Shown here: one piece after another, positions 50,132 to 59,231 of the stretch | Layout: each line of letters begins with the position of its first letter | How positions within the stretch are numbered: the stretch's first letter is position 1 | Assembly (NCBI GenBank): GCA_027459765.1 | Contig: DAIDHD010000046.1 | Span: 62,001 to 126,000, forward strand | Length of the DNA: 64,000 bases | From: Gammaproteobacteria bacterium | GTDB lineage: Bacteria; Pseudomonadota; Gammaproteobacteria; Steroidobacterales; Steroidobacteraceae | Reading direction: 5' to 3' | The notes under the pieces: model-generated | The model's database searches: none | What the model was told of the DNA's origin: nothing | Seen by the model: the letters and a program-made list of their open reading frames with translations, nothing else | Program-made: the position numbers and the translations under genes

Positions 50132-52810
50132 TCAGAACTTGTAACCGACCGACATGCCCAGCACCCGCGGCCGGATGATGGTCTGGGCCTCCACGAACTG
50201 ACCCGTGGAGGTGAACACCGGCGCGTGCGAGTCGGTGAGGTTCTGACCGAAGAACTGCACATTCCACGCGTCCTTGGCGATGCCGAAGGAGGCATCGAAG
50301 GTCGAGAACGCCGGGTTCTCGAAGCGCAGCAGCGTGGTGTTGATCGCGCCTCCCTGCGACAGCGTCGGATTGCTGCCGGCCTGCGTGAACGAGTGTCCCT
50401 GGTGGGTGCCGCCGCCCTGCACGAACCAGTGGTAGTCGTTGTACATCCACTCGTAGCGCAGCCGCGCGCTCAGCTGGATGGGCGGCGAGTTGGCGCTCGG
50501 GCTGCCGATCGGACCGAACGGATTCTGGAACGCCGTGAGCGGCTTGCCGTACTCGCCGGCCGTCGCCGGATTGGCGAGCAGCGCCGGGTTGTTGGCGACC
50601 AGATAGGGCGAGTTGGTCTGCTCGCTGCTGTTCCAGGACCCGGCGCCCGTGAAGGTGAGCCCCTGCATGAGCTGCGCGGTGATCGAGGTCTCCAGGCCGC
50701 GGATGCGGTAATTCGGGCCGTTGGTGCCGAAGGCGAGGTTGCCGAGCTGGCCCGGATCGAAGAAGCCGAACTGCACGTTGTTCCAGTTCTCCTGGTACAC
50801 CGCGCCGTCCCACTGCAGCCGGTGGCCGAAGAACTCGGTCTTCCAGCCGAGCTCGTTGTTGGTGAGCGAGTCGGAGGTGTATTGCTGCGGCGTGCAGTAC
50901 TGGTTGACGCCGCTCGCATCCGGGACGTGGCAGCTCGAGGTACGGTTGAAGGCGCCCGGACGGAAGCCCTGCGACCAGGTGTAGTACAGCAGCGCGTCCG
51001 AGGTGACGTGCCAGGTCAGGTTGGCGCGGCTCTTGAAGCCGGAATAGGTCGAGTGCAGGTTGAGCGCATCCAGGTTGTGCGAGTACGGCGCATTCCCGGT
51101 GCAGGGCGCCGCGCCACCCTCGTAACAGCCGAAGCTGCTCACCACCGTGCCGGTCTCGAAGTTGGTGAAGTGGTAGTAGCGCGTGCCCGCCGTGATGGTG
51201 AGCACCTTCGGGATGATGTCGAAGTCCAGGGACGTGAAGGCGGCGTACTGCTTGTAGCCGCGCTGCACGTCCTCGAAAAAGGCCGTGGAGTCGTTGCGGA
51301 TCGAAGGATTGACGGTGGTCGATCCAGGCACCGGTCCGACGTCGGTGAGACAGCCGACGTTGTCCGAGGCCGTGCAGGCCGGCAAGGTCTTGTAGGCCCA
51401 GTCGGTCTGGTCGTAGATGCGCTGATCTTCCCAGAACGCGCCGCCGATGGCGCGGAAGCGCCAGTCGTCGGGCGTGCTCAGGCGCAGCTCGTGGCTCTGG
51501 TGGGTGTTGCGTTCCTGTTCCCGCCAGGTGGAGGCCGGCGAGTAGCAGGTGGAGGACAGACCCTGCGCGGCATTGGCGCCGTGGCACTGGTAGTAGTCGG
51601 CGTACACGCCGCGGGCGTAGTTGGTGTAGTCCTGCACCTGGTCGACGTTGCGCACCAGGTAGGCGCCGGTGTAGACGAGCTTGAGCGCGCCGACCTTGCC
51701 GTTCAGGGTCCAGGCGGTGTTCTCGAACTTGTCCTTGTCGTAGGAGTTGTTGAACAGCGTCACCTGCTGCGGAGCTAGGGCGACCCCTTCGGAGCTGTAG
51801 GGCATCTGGTAGAACACGCCCTCGGCATCCATGTTCTGGAAGGTCTGCGCGAGCAGGAAATTCCAGTCATCGTTGATCTTGTACAGCGCCGACGCGCGCA
51901 GGCCCTGGTAGGTCACCGGGTTGATGGCGTTGCGGGCGATGTTGTAGTTGTTGATCACCGGGCTGCCGGGCGGCACGCCGTAGGCGGTGGGTTTGGCGCC
52001 GGTTCCGCAGGCGCCATTCACCGGCGCGCCGGCGCTGCAGGCGGTGGCGTAATTGGCGTAGTAGATGCCGAGGTCGCTCGCCTGGCGCGTGAACGTCGAG
52101 GGCACGTTGTTGATGTAGCCGCCGCGCGTGTCGTCGTAGATCACCGCGCGCACGGCGAGCGTGTCGGGGATCAGCGGCACGTTCAGTACCGCGGTCGCGT
52201 TCGTGTTCGGATCACCGCCCGCGGTGATGCCGTAGCCCGCGGTGACGCTGCCTTCGGTGACGTCGAGCTTCGGCTTGTTGGTGATGTAGCGCACCACACC
52301 GGCCTGGGCGCCGGCGCCGAACAGCGTGCCCTGCGGGCCTTCGAGGATTTCGATGCGCTCCAGGTCGGCCGCGTAGATGTCGAGGTTGCGACCGGGCAGC
52401 TGGCCCGACTGGTCGTCGAGGTAGATGGCGACGTTCGGGAAGCCGCCGATGGTGCCGCTCGACTGCGTGCCGGCGTAACCGCCGACGCTCAAGCCCCGCA
52501 TGAATATGTTGCCCTGGCCCGGACCGTTGGTCGGCGAGGTCACGTTCGGCAGGTACTTCAGGAAGTCTTCGATGGTGGTGACGTTGAGCTGGTTCAGCGT
52601 CTCGCCGGTCAACGCTTGGATGGCGATGGGCACGTCCTGCAGATTCTCGCTGCGGCGCTGCGCGGTGACGACGATCTCCTGCAGACCGGTGGTTTCGGTG
52701 GCGGCGGTGGCGGAGGTGTCGGTGGCCGCAGTCGCCGCGTGCGCCATCCCCACGGCGCCGCTCCCGAGGATTGCGGCAATCGCACAATAGAGTTTCTGGT
52801 TCGAATTCAT
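50132..52810 (-). CDS. TonB-dependent outer-membrane receptor (second of tandem pair)
   Basis: This 892-residue receptor has a signal peptide (ending VGMAHA), TonB box EIVVTAQRR, plug marks DVPIAIQALTGETLNQLN and LEGPQGTLFGAGAQAGVVRY, and a barrel ending in SVGYKF. Long blocks are nearly identical to the neighbouring receptor (for example TEGSVTAGYG and VTAGGDPNTNATAVLN), so the pair arose by duplication. Differences concentrate in the outer loops, which usually set ligand choice. ATG 52810 has AGGGGATGG upstream. No BetI box was found upstream of this copy, so it may be regulated differently. Confidence 0.92.
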   Translation of the reverse strand: MNSNQKLYCAIAAILGSGAVGMAHAATAATDTSATAATETTGLQEIVVTAQRRSENLQDVPIAIQALTGETLNQLNVTTIEDFLKYLPNVTSPTNGPGQGNIFMRGLSVGGYAGTQSSGTIGGFPNVAIYLDDQSGQLPGRNLDIYAADLERIEILEGPQGTLFGAGAQAGVVRYITNKPKLDVTEGSVTAGYGITAGGDPNTNATAVLNVPLIPDTLAVRAVIYDDTRGGYINNVPSTFTRQASDLGIYYANYATACSAGAPVNGACGTGAKPTAYGVPPGSPVINNYNIARNAINPVTYQGLRASALYKINDDWNFLLAQTFQNMDAEGVFYQMPYSSEGVALAPQQVTLFNNSYDKDKFENTAWTLNGKVGALKLVYTGAYLVRNVDQVQDYTNYARGVYADYYQCHGANAAQGLSSTCYSPASTWREQERNTHQSHELRLSTPDDWRFRAIGGAFWEDQRIYDQTDWAYKTLPACTASDNVGCLTDVGPVPGSTTVNPSIRNDSTAFFEDVQRGYKQYAAFTSLDFDIIPKVLTITAGTRYYHFTNFETGTVVSSFGCYEGGAAPCTGNAPYSHNLDALNLHSTYSGFKSRANLTWHVTSDALLYYTWSQGFRPGAFNRTSSCHVPDASGVNQYCTPQQYTSDSLTNNELGWKTEFFGHRLQWDGAVYQENWNNVQFGFFDPGQLGNLAFGTNGPNYRIRGLETSITAQLMQGLTFTGAGSWNSSEQTNSPYLVANNPALLANPATAGEYGKPLTAFQNPFGPIGSPSANSPPIQLSARLRYEWMYNDYHWFVQGGGTHQGHSFTQAGSNPTLSQGGAINTTLLRFENPAFSTFDASFGIAKDAWNVQFFGQNLTDSHAPVFTSTGQFVEAQTIIRPRVLGMSVGYKF

Positions 52811-52977
52811 GCTTCCATCCCCTGCGTTTGAGAACTTGACTGTTTCAGGATTTCGCGGGCCAGCAATACGACTTTTTTTTGGAGGATAACATCGCCGTCA
52901 CGAATGGACAGTCCTATTTGTGGTAAAGACGACGCAACGGCGATGCGTAAATTAGATTCGCGCATGCAGAAATTCGA

Positions 52978-53889
52978 TCACGTCTCGCTCTCGCCGAGGC
53001 GGGCCGGAAATCCCGGAGCGCGCAGCGGCGTGGCCACGGCGTCCTCCAGAAGCTTCACGATCATGGAGGACCAGGCTTCGCCGCCGTAGCGCGCACGGCC
53101 CTCGATGAAGGTCTGCTCCATCACCCCGGCGAGTTTCAGCGGCACGCCGAAACGGCGCCCGAACTCGAGCGCGAACCCGGCGTCCTTGCAGGCCAAATCC
53201 ATCGTGAATCCAATGTCATAGCTGCCGTTCAGGATCACCTGGCTCTCGGTTTCATGGACGAAGCTGGTGCCTGAACTTGCGGCGATGGCGTGAAAGGCGG
53301 TGCCGAGATCGACGCCCGCCTTGGCGCACAGCATCAGCGCTTCGCCGGCGGCGATGAGGTGGATGAAGGCGAGCATGTTGGTGACCACCTTGGTGACGGC
53401 GACCTGTTCCAGGCCGCCGACGTGGATGATCCGCCCCCCCATGGCGGCGAGTGCATCGCGGTGGCGCTCGAATAACTGTTGCTCGCCGCCAACAAGCACG
53501 GTGATCTCGCCGGCGGCGGCGCGGTGCACACCGCCGGTCACCGGACAGGCCAGTGTGCCCACGCCGCGCTCGCGCGCCTGGGCGGCAAGCGCCTCGATCT
53601 CGGCGTAGTCGTTGGTGCTCATCTCGATCCAGTCCGCGCCGCGCTTGAGCCGCGGCAGCGCCTCGGCGAGAACTGCGCGCGTCGCCGCGGGGGAGGGCAG
53701 ACAGGTGATCAGCGCGTCCACCTCGCCCGCCAGCGCATCGACGCTCTCGGCGCAGCGCGCTCCCGCCGCCGTCAGCGCCTGCGCGGCCTCCCGGCGCCGG
53801 TCGTAGACGAGCACGTCGAAGCCGGCGCGCGCGAGGTTGTGGGCGAGGTGGCGGCCGAGGTGGCCGAGTCCGACGAATCCATAGCGCAT
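52978..53889 (-). CDS. Beta-hydroxyacid dehydrogenase (3-hydroxyisobutyrate dehydrogenase family)
   Basis: This 303-residue enzyme has an N-terminal NAD(P) Rossmann domain (GFVGLGHLGRHLAHNLARAG) and an all-helical C-terminal domain. The family substrate motif is CPVTGGVHRAAAGEITVLVG, and the catalytic-lysine helix reads TKVVTNMLAFIHLIAAGEAL. Members oxidise 3-hydroxyisobutyrate, tartronate semialdehyde, 6-phosphogluconate-like or similar acids. It lies 21 bases after the enolase-superfamily gene in a leftward operon, so a sugar acid or a product of the dehydratase is a plausible substrate. Confidence 0.87.
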   Translation of the reverse strand: MRYGFVGLGHLGRHLAHNLARAGFDVLVYDRRREAAQALTAAGARCAESVDALAGEVDALITCLPSPAATRAVLAEALPRLKRGADWIEMSTNDYAEIEALAAQARERGVGTLACPVTGGVHRAAAGEITVLVGGEQQLFERHRDALAAMGGRIIHVGGLEQVAVTKVVTNMLAFIHLIAAGEALMLCAKAGVDLGTAFHAIAASSGTSFVHETESQVILNGSYDIGFTMDLACKDAGFALEFGRRFGVPLKLAGVMEQTFIEGRARYGGEAWSSMIVKLLEDAVATPLRAPGFPARLGESET

Positions 53890-53910
53890 GCGAATCTCCT
53901 CGAGAAGGCT

Positions 53911-55101
53911 TCAGCCAAGTGGTCGATCGGCCATTTCGAGATGCAGCTTGCCCGCGGGATCGTATGGATGCGCGAGCGCGACCGCTTCGTCGAGTTCGAC
54001 GCCGAGTCCGGGCTCGGTCGGCGGGATCACGTAGCCGTCCTGCCAGAGAATCGGCTTCTTCAGCAGTCGCGCCTGGAAGCCGTCCCAGCGCTGGATGCTC
54101 TCGAGGATCAGGAAATTCGGCGAGCAGGTGGCGATCTGCACGTTGGCGGCGCCGACGATCGGGCCGCAGTACAGATGCGGAGCGATCTGCGCGTGGTGCA
54201 CCTCGGCGAGGGCCGCGATCTTCTTCGCCTCGAGAAGGCCGCCCACCCGGCCGAGGTCCATCTGCAGGATGTTGGCCGCGCCGCAGGCGAGCACGCGCGC
54301 GAATTCGTACTTGGTGGCGAGACGCTCGCCGGTCGCGATCGGAATGCTGGTCGAGCGCGCGACGATCGCCATCTGTTCGGGCATGTCGGGGGGCACCGGT
54401 TCCTCGAACCAGAGCGGGTCGAAGCGCTCGAGTTGTTTCGCGAGGCGCGTCGCGCCGGAAGTCGTGAACTGTCCGTGCGTGCCAAGCAGCAGGTCCGCAT
54501 CCCGGCCGACCGCCTCGCGCACCTGACCGACGAGGCGGATGGTGCGCTCGAGAGACTCCTGGGTCGGCTGGCGCGGGTCGAACACCGAGTAGCCGCCGAG
54601 CGGATCGAATTTCAGGCCGGTGAAGCCGAGTTTCACGTACTCGGCGGCCCGCTGCGCTGAGCGGTCCGGGTCGTGATAGAAGTCGTCGCCCTCGCCCTCG
54701 GCCGGGTAGAGGTAGGTGTAGCTGCGCAGCCGCTCGTGTACCTTGCCGCCGAGCAGGTTGTACGCTGGCTGGCCGACCGCCTTGCCCACGATGTCCCAGC
54801 ATGCCATCTCCAGGCCGCTCATCACGCCGACCAGAGAGATGTCCGGCCGCAGCGAGAACCCCGAGCCGTAGGACTCGCGCCACAGCGACTCGATCTGGAA
54901 AGGATCGCGCCCGGCGAATCGCCGCGCGAACAGATCCTCGATCATCTTGGCGATCACGTGCGGCCCGAAAGTCGCCGCGTAGACCTCGCCGACCCCCTCG
55001 ATGCCGCAGCGCGTGCGCAGCTTGAGGAACACGAAGTAGCGCCCGCCGAAGCCCGGCGGCGGATTTCCCACGACGAACACCTTGACGCTGTCGAGCTGCA
55101 T
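53911..55101 (-). CDS. Enolase-superfamily enzyme (mandelate racemase / muconate lactonizing type)
   Basis: This 396-residue protein has an N-terminal capping domain and a TIM barrel. Second and third metal-ligand motifs are visible (FDPLWFEEPVPP and IPIATGERLATKYE), as is a lysine near the usual catalytic position (GFTGLKFDPLGG). At the first ligand position the sequence is LLLGTHGQFT instead of a DxN-like motif. Most relatives are acid-sugar dehydratases or cycloisomerases. It sits between a GMC oxidoreductase and a beta-hydroxyacid dehydrogenase, but the exact reaction cannot be read from sequence alone. Confidence 0.82.
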   Translation of the reverse strand: MQLDSVKVFVVGNPPPGFGGRYFVFLKLRTRCGIEGVGEVYAATFGPHVIAKMIEDLFARRFAGRDPFQIESLWRESYGSGFSLRPDISLVGVMSGLEMACWDIVGKAVGQPAYNLLGGKVHERLRSYTYLYPAEGEGDDFYHDPDRSAQRAAEYVKLGFTGLKFDPLGGYSVFDPRQPTQESLERTIRLVGQVREAVGRDADLLLGTHGQFTTSGATRLAKQLERFDPLWFEEPVPPDMPEQMAIVARSTSIPIATGERLATKYEFARVLACGAANILQMDLGRVGGLLEAKKIAALAEVHHAQIAPHLYCGPIVGAANVQIATCSPNFLILESIQRWDGFQARLLKKPILWQDGYVIPPTEPGLGVELDEAVALAHPYDPAGKLHLEMADRPLG

Positions 55102-55146
55102 GTCAACCTCGTGGCCGGCACCGCGCCGGACCGTTGCGCGCCGGAG

Positions 55147-56760
55147 TCACCCGGCCAGGATCAGATCGGCCGCCTTGCGCGCCACCATCAGGGTGGGCGC
55201 GTTCGTGTTGGCGGAAGTCACGGTCGGAAAAACCGATGCGTCGACCACGCGCAACCGCTCCACGCCGCGCACGGCGAGGCGCGCATCGACCACCGAGTCG
55301 GCGGGATCGACGCCCATCCGACAGGTGCCGACGGGGTGATAGACGGTCGCCGCGCGGGCGCGGAAGTCCGCCAGCAGAGCCGCGTCGTCCATGCGTGCCA
55401 GGTCCGGGCCGACGGGTTCGCGAATGAGAGCGCGCATCGAGGGCGTCGCGGCGATCGCCCGCAGCAGCCGCGCGCCGTGGATCACGTCCTCGCAGTCGTG
55501 GTCGGTGGACAGATAGTTGGGCGCAATTCGCGGCGGCTGGCGGAAATCCGGGCTGGCCGCGTCGATGCGGCCTTCGCTGGTCGGGCGTGTCGGCTGGAAG
55601 CAGAGGTAGAAACCGGAGAAAGGATCGAGCCTGATGCGCCGGCGACTCGCGTCGCCCGCGCCGTAGGTGACCGGATTGAAGTAGAGCTGCACGTCGGCGC
55701 GATCGACGCCCGGACGAGCCCGGAGAAATCCGCCGAACTGGTTGACGCTCAGCGCGAGCGGTCCGGATCGCGTCAAGAGGTAGCGCAAGCCGGCGCGCGT
55801 CCGTCCCCACCAGGAATTGAGCACGTCGTTGAGCGTGGCGCGGGTCGACTTGTAGGAGTACACCACGGCGAGGTGGTCCTGGAGATGGGCGCCCACGGCC
55901 GGGTTGTCACGGATCACCGGAATGCCGAGCCCGGCCAGGCGCGCGCCGGGCCCGATTCCGGAGAGCTGCAGCAGCTGCGGCGAGTTGACCGCGCCGGCGC
56001 AGAGGATCACCTCGCGCGTGGCGGTGACGCTGCGCTCCCGTCCCGCCTGCACGTAGTCGACGCCGGTCGCGCGGCCGCCTTCGATGCGCACCCGCCTGAC
56101 CAGAGCCTCGGTCTGCAGAGCGACGTTGCCGCGCGCGAGCGCCGGACGCAGGAAGGCATCCGCCGCCGACCAGCGCCGGCCATCGCGCACCGTGATCTGG
56201 TAGCAGCCGAAGCCCTCCGGGCGGTCGCCGTTGAAGTCCTCGGTGACGGGCAGGCCGAGTTCCGCGGCCGCCGCCAGCCAGCTTTCGCGCAGCGGGTGCA
56301 GGTGGGGAGTGACGTCCTTGACGTCGAGCGGACCTTCGCGCAGCACGCCTCCGTCCGGCGCCACCCGACGCTCGATGCGCTCGAAGTAGGGCCGCACGTC
56401 GTCCCAGCCCCAGCCCGCATTGCCGAGAGCACGCCAATCGTCGAAATCCGCCGGCATGCCGCGGCAGTAGACCAGAGCGTTGATGGAACTCGAGCCGCCG
56501 ACCACGCGGCCGCGCGGCCAGTACATGGGGCGACCGTCGAGGCCCGGGCTCGGTTCGGCGTTGTACTTCCAGTTGACCGTCGAATCGGCGAAGGTGCGCC
56601 CATAGCCGATGGGCGTCTTGATCCAGAAGCGGTCGTCGCCGCCGCCCGCCTCGAGGACGAGCACCCGCGTACGGCCGTCCGCCGAAAGGCGCTCGGCGAG
56701 CACGCAGCCGGCGGAGCCAGCGCCGACGATCACGAAATCGAAACTCCCCACGGGCTCCAA
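55147..56760 (-). CDS. GMC-family FAD oxidoreductase (choline dehydrogenase-like)
   Basis: This 537-residue flavoenzyme has FAD motif FVIVGAGSAGCVLAERLS, the GMC signature GRVVGGSSSINALVYCRGMP, the second signature GAVNSPQLLQLSGIGPG and the C-terminal active-site segment ATVYHPVGTCRMGVDP with the catalytic histidine. It resembles BetA but is distinct from the betA at 30308. GMC enzymes in such operons oxidise diverse alcohols. It is the first gene of a leftward operon with the enolase-superfamily and beta-hydroxyacid dehydrogenase genes, and it diverges from the MFS transporter gene. The alcohol substrate is unknown. Confidence 0.88.
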   Translation of the reverse strand: MEPVGSFDFVIVGAGSAGCVLAERLSADGRTRVLVLEAGGGDDRFWIKTPIGYGRTFADSTVNWKYNAEPSPGLDGRPMYWPRGRVVGGSSSINALVYCRGMPADFDDWRALGNAGWGWDDVRPYFERIERRVAPDGGVLREGPLDVKDVTPHLHPLRESWLAAAAELGLPVTEDFNGDRPEGFGCYQITVRDGRRWSAADAFLRPALARGNVALQTEALVRRVRIEGGRATGVDYVQAGRERSVTATREVILCAGAVNSPQLLQLSGIGPGARLAGLGIPVIRDNPAVGAHLQDHLAVVYSYKSTRATLNDVLNSWWGRTRAGLRYLLTRSGPLALSVNQFGGFLRARPGVDRADVQLYFNPVTYGAGDASRRRIRLDPFSGFYLCFQPTRPTSEGRIDAASPDFRQPPRIAPNYLSTDHDCEDVIHGARLLRAIAATPSMRALIREPVGPDLARMDDAALLADFRARAATVYHPVGTCRMGVDPADSVVDARLAVRGVERLRVVDASVFPTVTSANTNAPTLMVARKAADLILAG

Positions 56761-56902
56761 GCTTAGCCGTATCCCGGGGCGACGCTATGCCATTTCGCGA
56801 TTCACCCATGTCTTTTTCGCGCATCGCGGAGGATGGTCGCGCAATGCGATCGAACCCTGCTAAGGTTGGGCGACTTGAGCACGGCGGGGAGGTGCGAGAG
56901 AC

Positions 56903-58222
56903 TTGGCAACGACCGTAGTTGACGTTCCGCAGACGCGCGCGCCGTCGTCGATCGAGCGGTGGTACGTGCTCATCCTCATGTGCCTGATCTACTCGATCAA
57001 CATCGCCGATCGGTATGTCGTGTCCACGGTTCTCGAGCCCATCCGCCTGGAGCTGAAGCTGAACGACGCGGGCGTGGCCTTCCTCACCGGCGTGCCGCTC
57101 GCGCTCTTCTACGTCTCCTTCGGCATCCCCATATCCTGGCTCGCCGACCGTTCCAACCGGCGCAACATCCTCGCCGCGTCCCTCGTGATCTGGTCGGCGT
57201 TCACCGCGCTCTGCGGAACCTCGCGCAGCTACTGGCAATTCCTGGCGAGCCGCATCGGCGTGGGGGTCGGCGAGGCGGGCGGCACCCCGCCCTCGACGGC
57301 GATCGTGTCGGACTGCTTCCCGCCGCAACGCCGGCCGATGGCGATGACGGTGCTCGCGCTGGGCGCGCCCATCGGCGCGTGGCTGGGCGCGGACATGGCG
57401 GGCGCGGTGGCACACGCCTTCTCCTGGCGCGCGGCGTTCCTGGCACTGGGCGTGCCGGGACTCGTGGTCGGACTCATCGTGTATTTCACCGTGCGCGAGC
57501 CCGCGCGCGGGTGCCTCGACGCCCGCGTCGACGACGTCAAACCGACGCTGTGGGATTCGCTCAAGTTCCTGTGGCGGCAGCGCGCCGCCTTCCACGTTGT
57601 GATGGGCGGCGGCGTCTGTGCGCTGTGGGGCTGGGGCCTCATCTACTGGACGCCGACCTTCCTGCAAAGGGCCTACTCGCTCGACGTGGGTCAGGCGGGC
57701 GCGGTGACCGGCAACATCCACCTCTGGGGCGGATCGATCGCCACCGTGGCGACGGCCTGGCTGCTGTCGCGGCGCTTCATGTCGGACCCGCGCCGCGTGG
57801 TGTGGCTTCTGGCCGGAGGCGTGGCCGCGACCACGGTGCCGTCGCTGCTCGCCTACTGGACCCACACGCTGTGGGTTTCGAAGCTGATGTTCTGCGTCTT
57901 CATCCCGGCGATCTACTTCTACATCGGCCCCTGTTTCGGGTTGCTGAACAACCTCGCGCCCTGCCACATGCGCAACATGTTCATCGCGATCTGTCTGTTG
58001 GTGGCCAACATCCTGAATCTGATCGTCGCGCCCTGGGTGGTCGGCATGCTGAGCGACTGGTTCGCCGCCGGGCACGCCACCGACGCCGAGAGCTTGCGCG
58101 CGGCCCTGATGGTGCTCGCCCCGACGGGCTTCTGGGCGGCCTACCACCTGTACCTCGCCTCGCGCACCATCGTCGAGGATCAGGCGCGGGCCATCGGCTA
58201 CACCAAGTCCTGGTCCCCCTGA
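56903..58222 (+). CDS. MFS transporter (spinster-like / organic anion type)
   Basis: This 439-residue, 12-helix transporter has MFS loop motifs IADRYVVSTVLEPIRLELKL and SWLADRSNRRNILAASLVIW, and GVGEAGGTPPSTAIVSDCFP at the TM4-5 region typical of spinster-like carriers. The start is TTG 56903 after GGGGAGG; no ATG lies before the first helix. It diverges from the GMC operon and is followed on the same strand by a LysR gene and a dimethylglycine-dehydrogenase-like gene. It probably imports the substrate of one of these operons. Confidence 0.86.
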   Translation: MATTVVDVPQTRAPSSIERWYVLILMCLIYSINIADRYVVSTVLEPIRLELKLNDAGVAFLTGVPLALFYVSFGIPISWLADRSNRRNILAASLVIWSAFTALCGTSRSYWQFLASRIGVGVGEAGGTPPSTAIVSDCFPPQRRPMAMTVLALGAPIGAWLGADMAGAVAHAFSWRAAFLALGVPGLVVGLIVYFTVREPARGCLDARVDDVKPTLWDSLKFLWRQRAAFHVVMGGGVCALWGWGLIYWTPTFLQRAYSLDVGQAGAVTGNIHLWGGSIATVATAWLLSRRFMSDPRRVVWLLAGGVAATTVPSLLAYWTHTLWVSKLMFCVFIPAIYFYIGPCFGLLNNLAPCHMRNMFIAICLLVANILNLIVAPWVVGMLSDWFAAGHATDAESLRAALMVLAPTGFWAAYHLYLASRTIVEDQARAIGYTKSWSP

Positions 58223-58256
58223 GGGGACCCCTAGGCCGCGCGCGGAGAATCCGACC

Positions 58257-59222
58257 ATGTCCAAGACCGTCATCGACCGGCGCTGGCTGCCGTTGAATGC
58301 GCTGCGCGCATTCGAGGGCGTCGCCAGACACTCTAGCTTCACCGCGGCGGCGAACGCGCTGCTGATCTCGCAGAGCGCCCTGTCGCGGCACGTGATCGCG
58401 CTCGAGAAGCTGATCGGCACGCAGTTGTTCGAGCGTCGCCCGCACTCGCTGGTGCTCACCAAGGCCGGCCAGCACCTGCTGCCCGCGGTCGCCAAGTCCT
58501 TCGACCGGCTCGAATATGCGCTCGACGACATCCGCAAGGAGGGCGCGGGCAGCCTGCGCAGGCTGCGCGTGCAGATGCCGCCGAGCTTCGCCGTGCACCT
58601 GGCGGTGCCGATCCTGCGCGATTTTCGCCGCGCGTCGGCCGACGTCGAGATCGATCTGGTGAGTCCCTACGGCGTCGGACCGCCGCCCGGCGACATCGAC
58701 GTGGCGGTGGTCTATTCGAGGCCCACGGTCTCCGACCTGGTCACGGACCTGCTCTGGCCGGTGCGGCTCGCCGTGCTCTGCCACCCGGACATCGCGGCGC
58801 GCTGCGCCGGTGCGAGCCTGTCGGAATTCATCGAGGCCAACGAGCTCGTGCACGTGCGCATCGCCGATCTGCCACGCCACCACTGCTGGTCCCAGTTCGT
58901 GCGCCAGACCGGCCGCGGTGGGCTGAACGTGGAGCGCGGACTGGTGTTCGACACGGCGGTGCTTGCGGTGCAGTACGCGTTGAGCGGCGAGGGCATCGCG
59001 CTGGTGGACAACTATCTGTTCGCCGATTACGTGCGCACCGGACGTCTCGTACAACCGTTCGAGGACACCCTCGACGACGGCTATGGCTATTACCTGACCA
59101 CGCATCCGGAGGCCTTGAGCGACACGGCCATCGCGCTGTTCCGCTCCTGGCTCATCGAGCGCTTCGGCACTTCGCCTGCGTCGAGCCCTGCGGGTCTTCA
59201 TCTGGCGGTATCGAACGAGTAA
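58257..59222 (+). CDS. LysR-family regulator, GcvA-like
   Basis: This 321-residue regulator has the GcvA-subfamily N-terminus (WLPLNALRAFEGVARHSSFT, LISQSALSRHVIALE, LFERRPHSLVLT) and a periplasmic-binding-protein-like effector domain. GcvA-type proteins often regulate amino-acid metabolism, including glycine cleavage. It lies 34 bases after the MFS gene and 9 bases before a dimethylglycine-dehydrogenase-like gene, all on one strand. Co-transcription with its probable targets suggests local control of methylated-glycine or amino-acid catabolism. The effector is unknown. Confidence 0.88.
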   Translation: MSKTVIDRRWLPLNALRAFEGVARHSSFTAAANALLISQSALSRHVIALEKLIGTQLFERRPHSLVLTKAGQHLLPAVAKSFDRLEYALDDIRKEGAGSLRRLRVQMPPSFAVHLAVPILRDFRRASADVEIDLVSPYGVGPPPGDIDVAVVYSRPTVSDLVTDLLWPVRLAVLCHPDIAARCAGASLSEFIEANELVHVRIADLPRHHCWSQFVRQTGRGGLNVERGLVFDTAVLAVQYALSGEGIALVDNYLFADYVRTGRLVQPFEDTLDDGYGYYLTTHPEALSDTAIALFRSWLIERFGTSPASSPAGLHLAVSNE

Positions 59223-59231
59223 GGAGCATCG

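Noticed and set aside
52870..52878. The run of eight T at 52873-52880 as a terminator
   Set aside because: No stable hairpin precedes it on the plus strand and no gene ends there; it lies upstream of the second TonB receptor and may only be an AT-rich promoter element.
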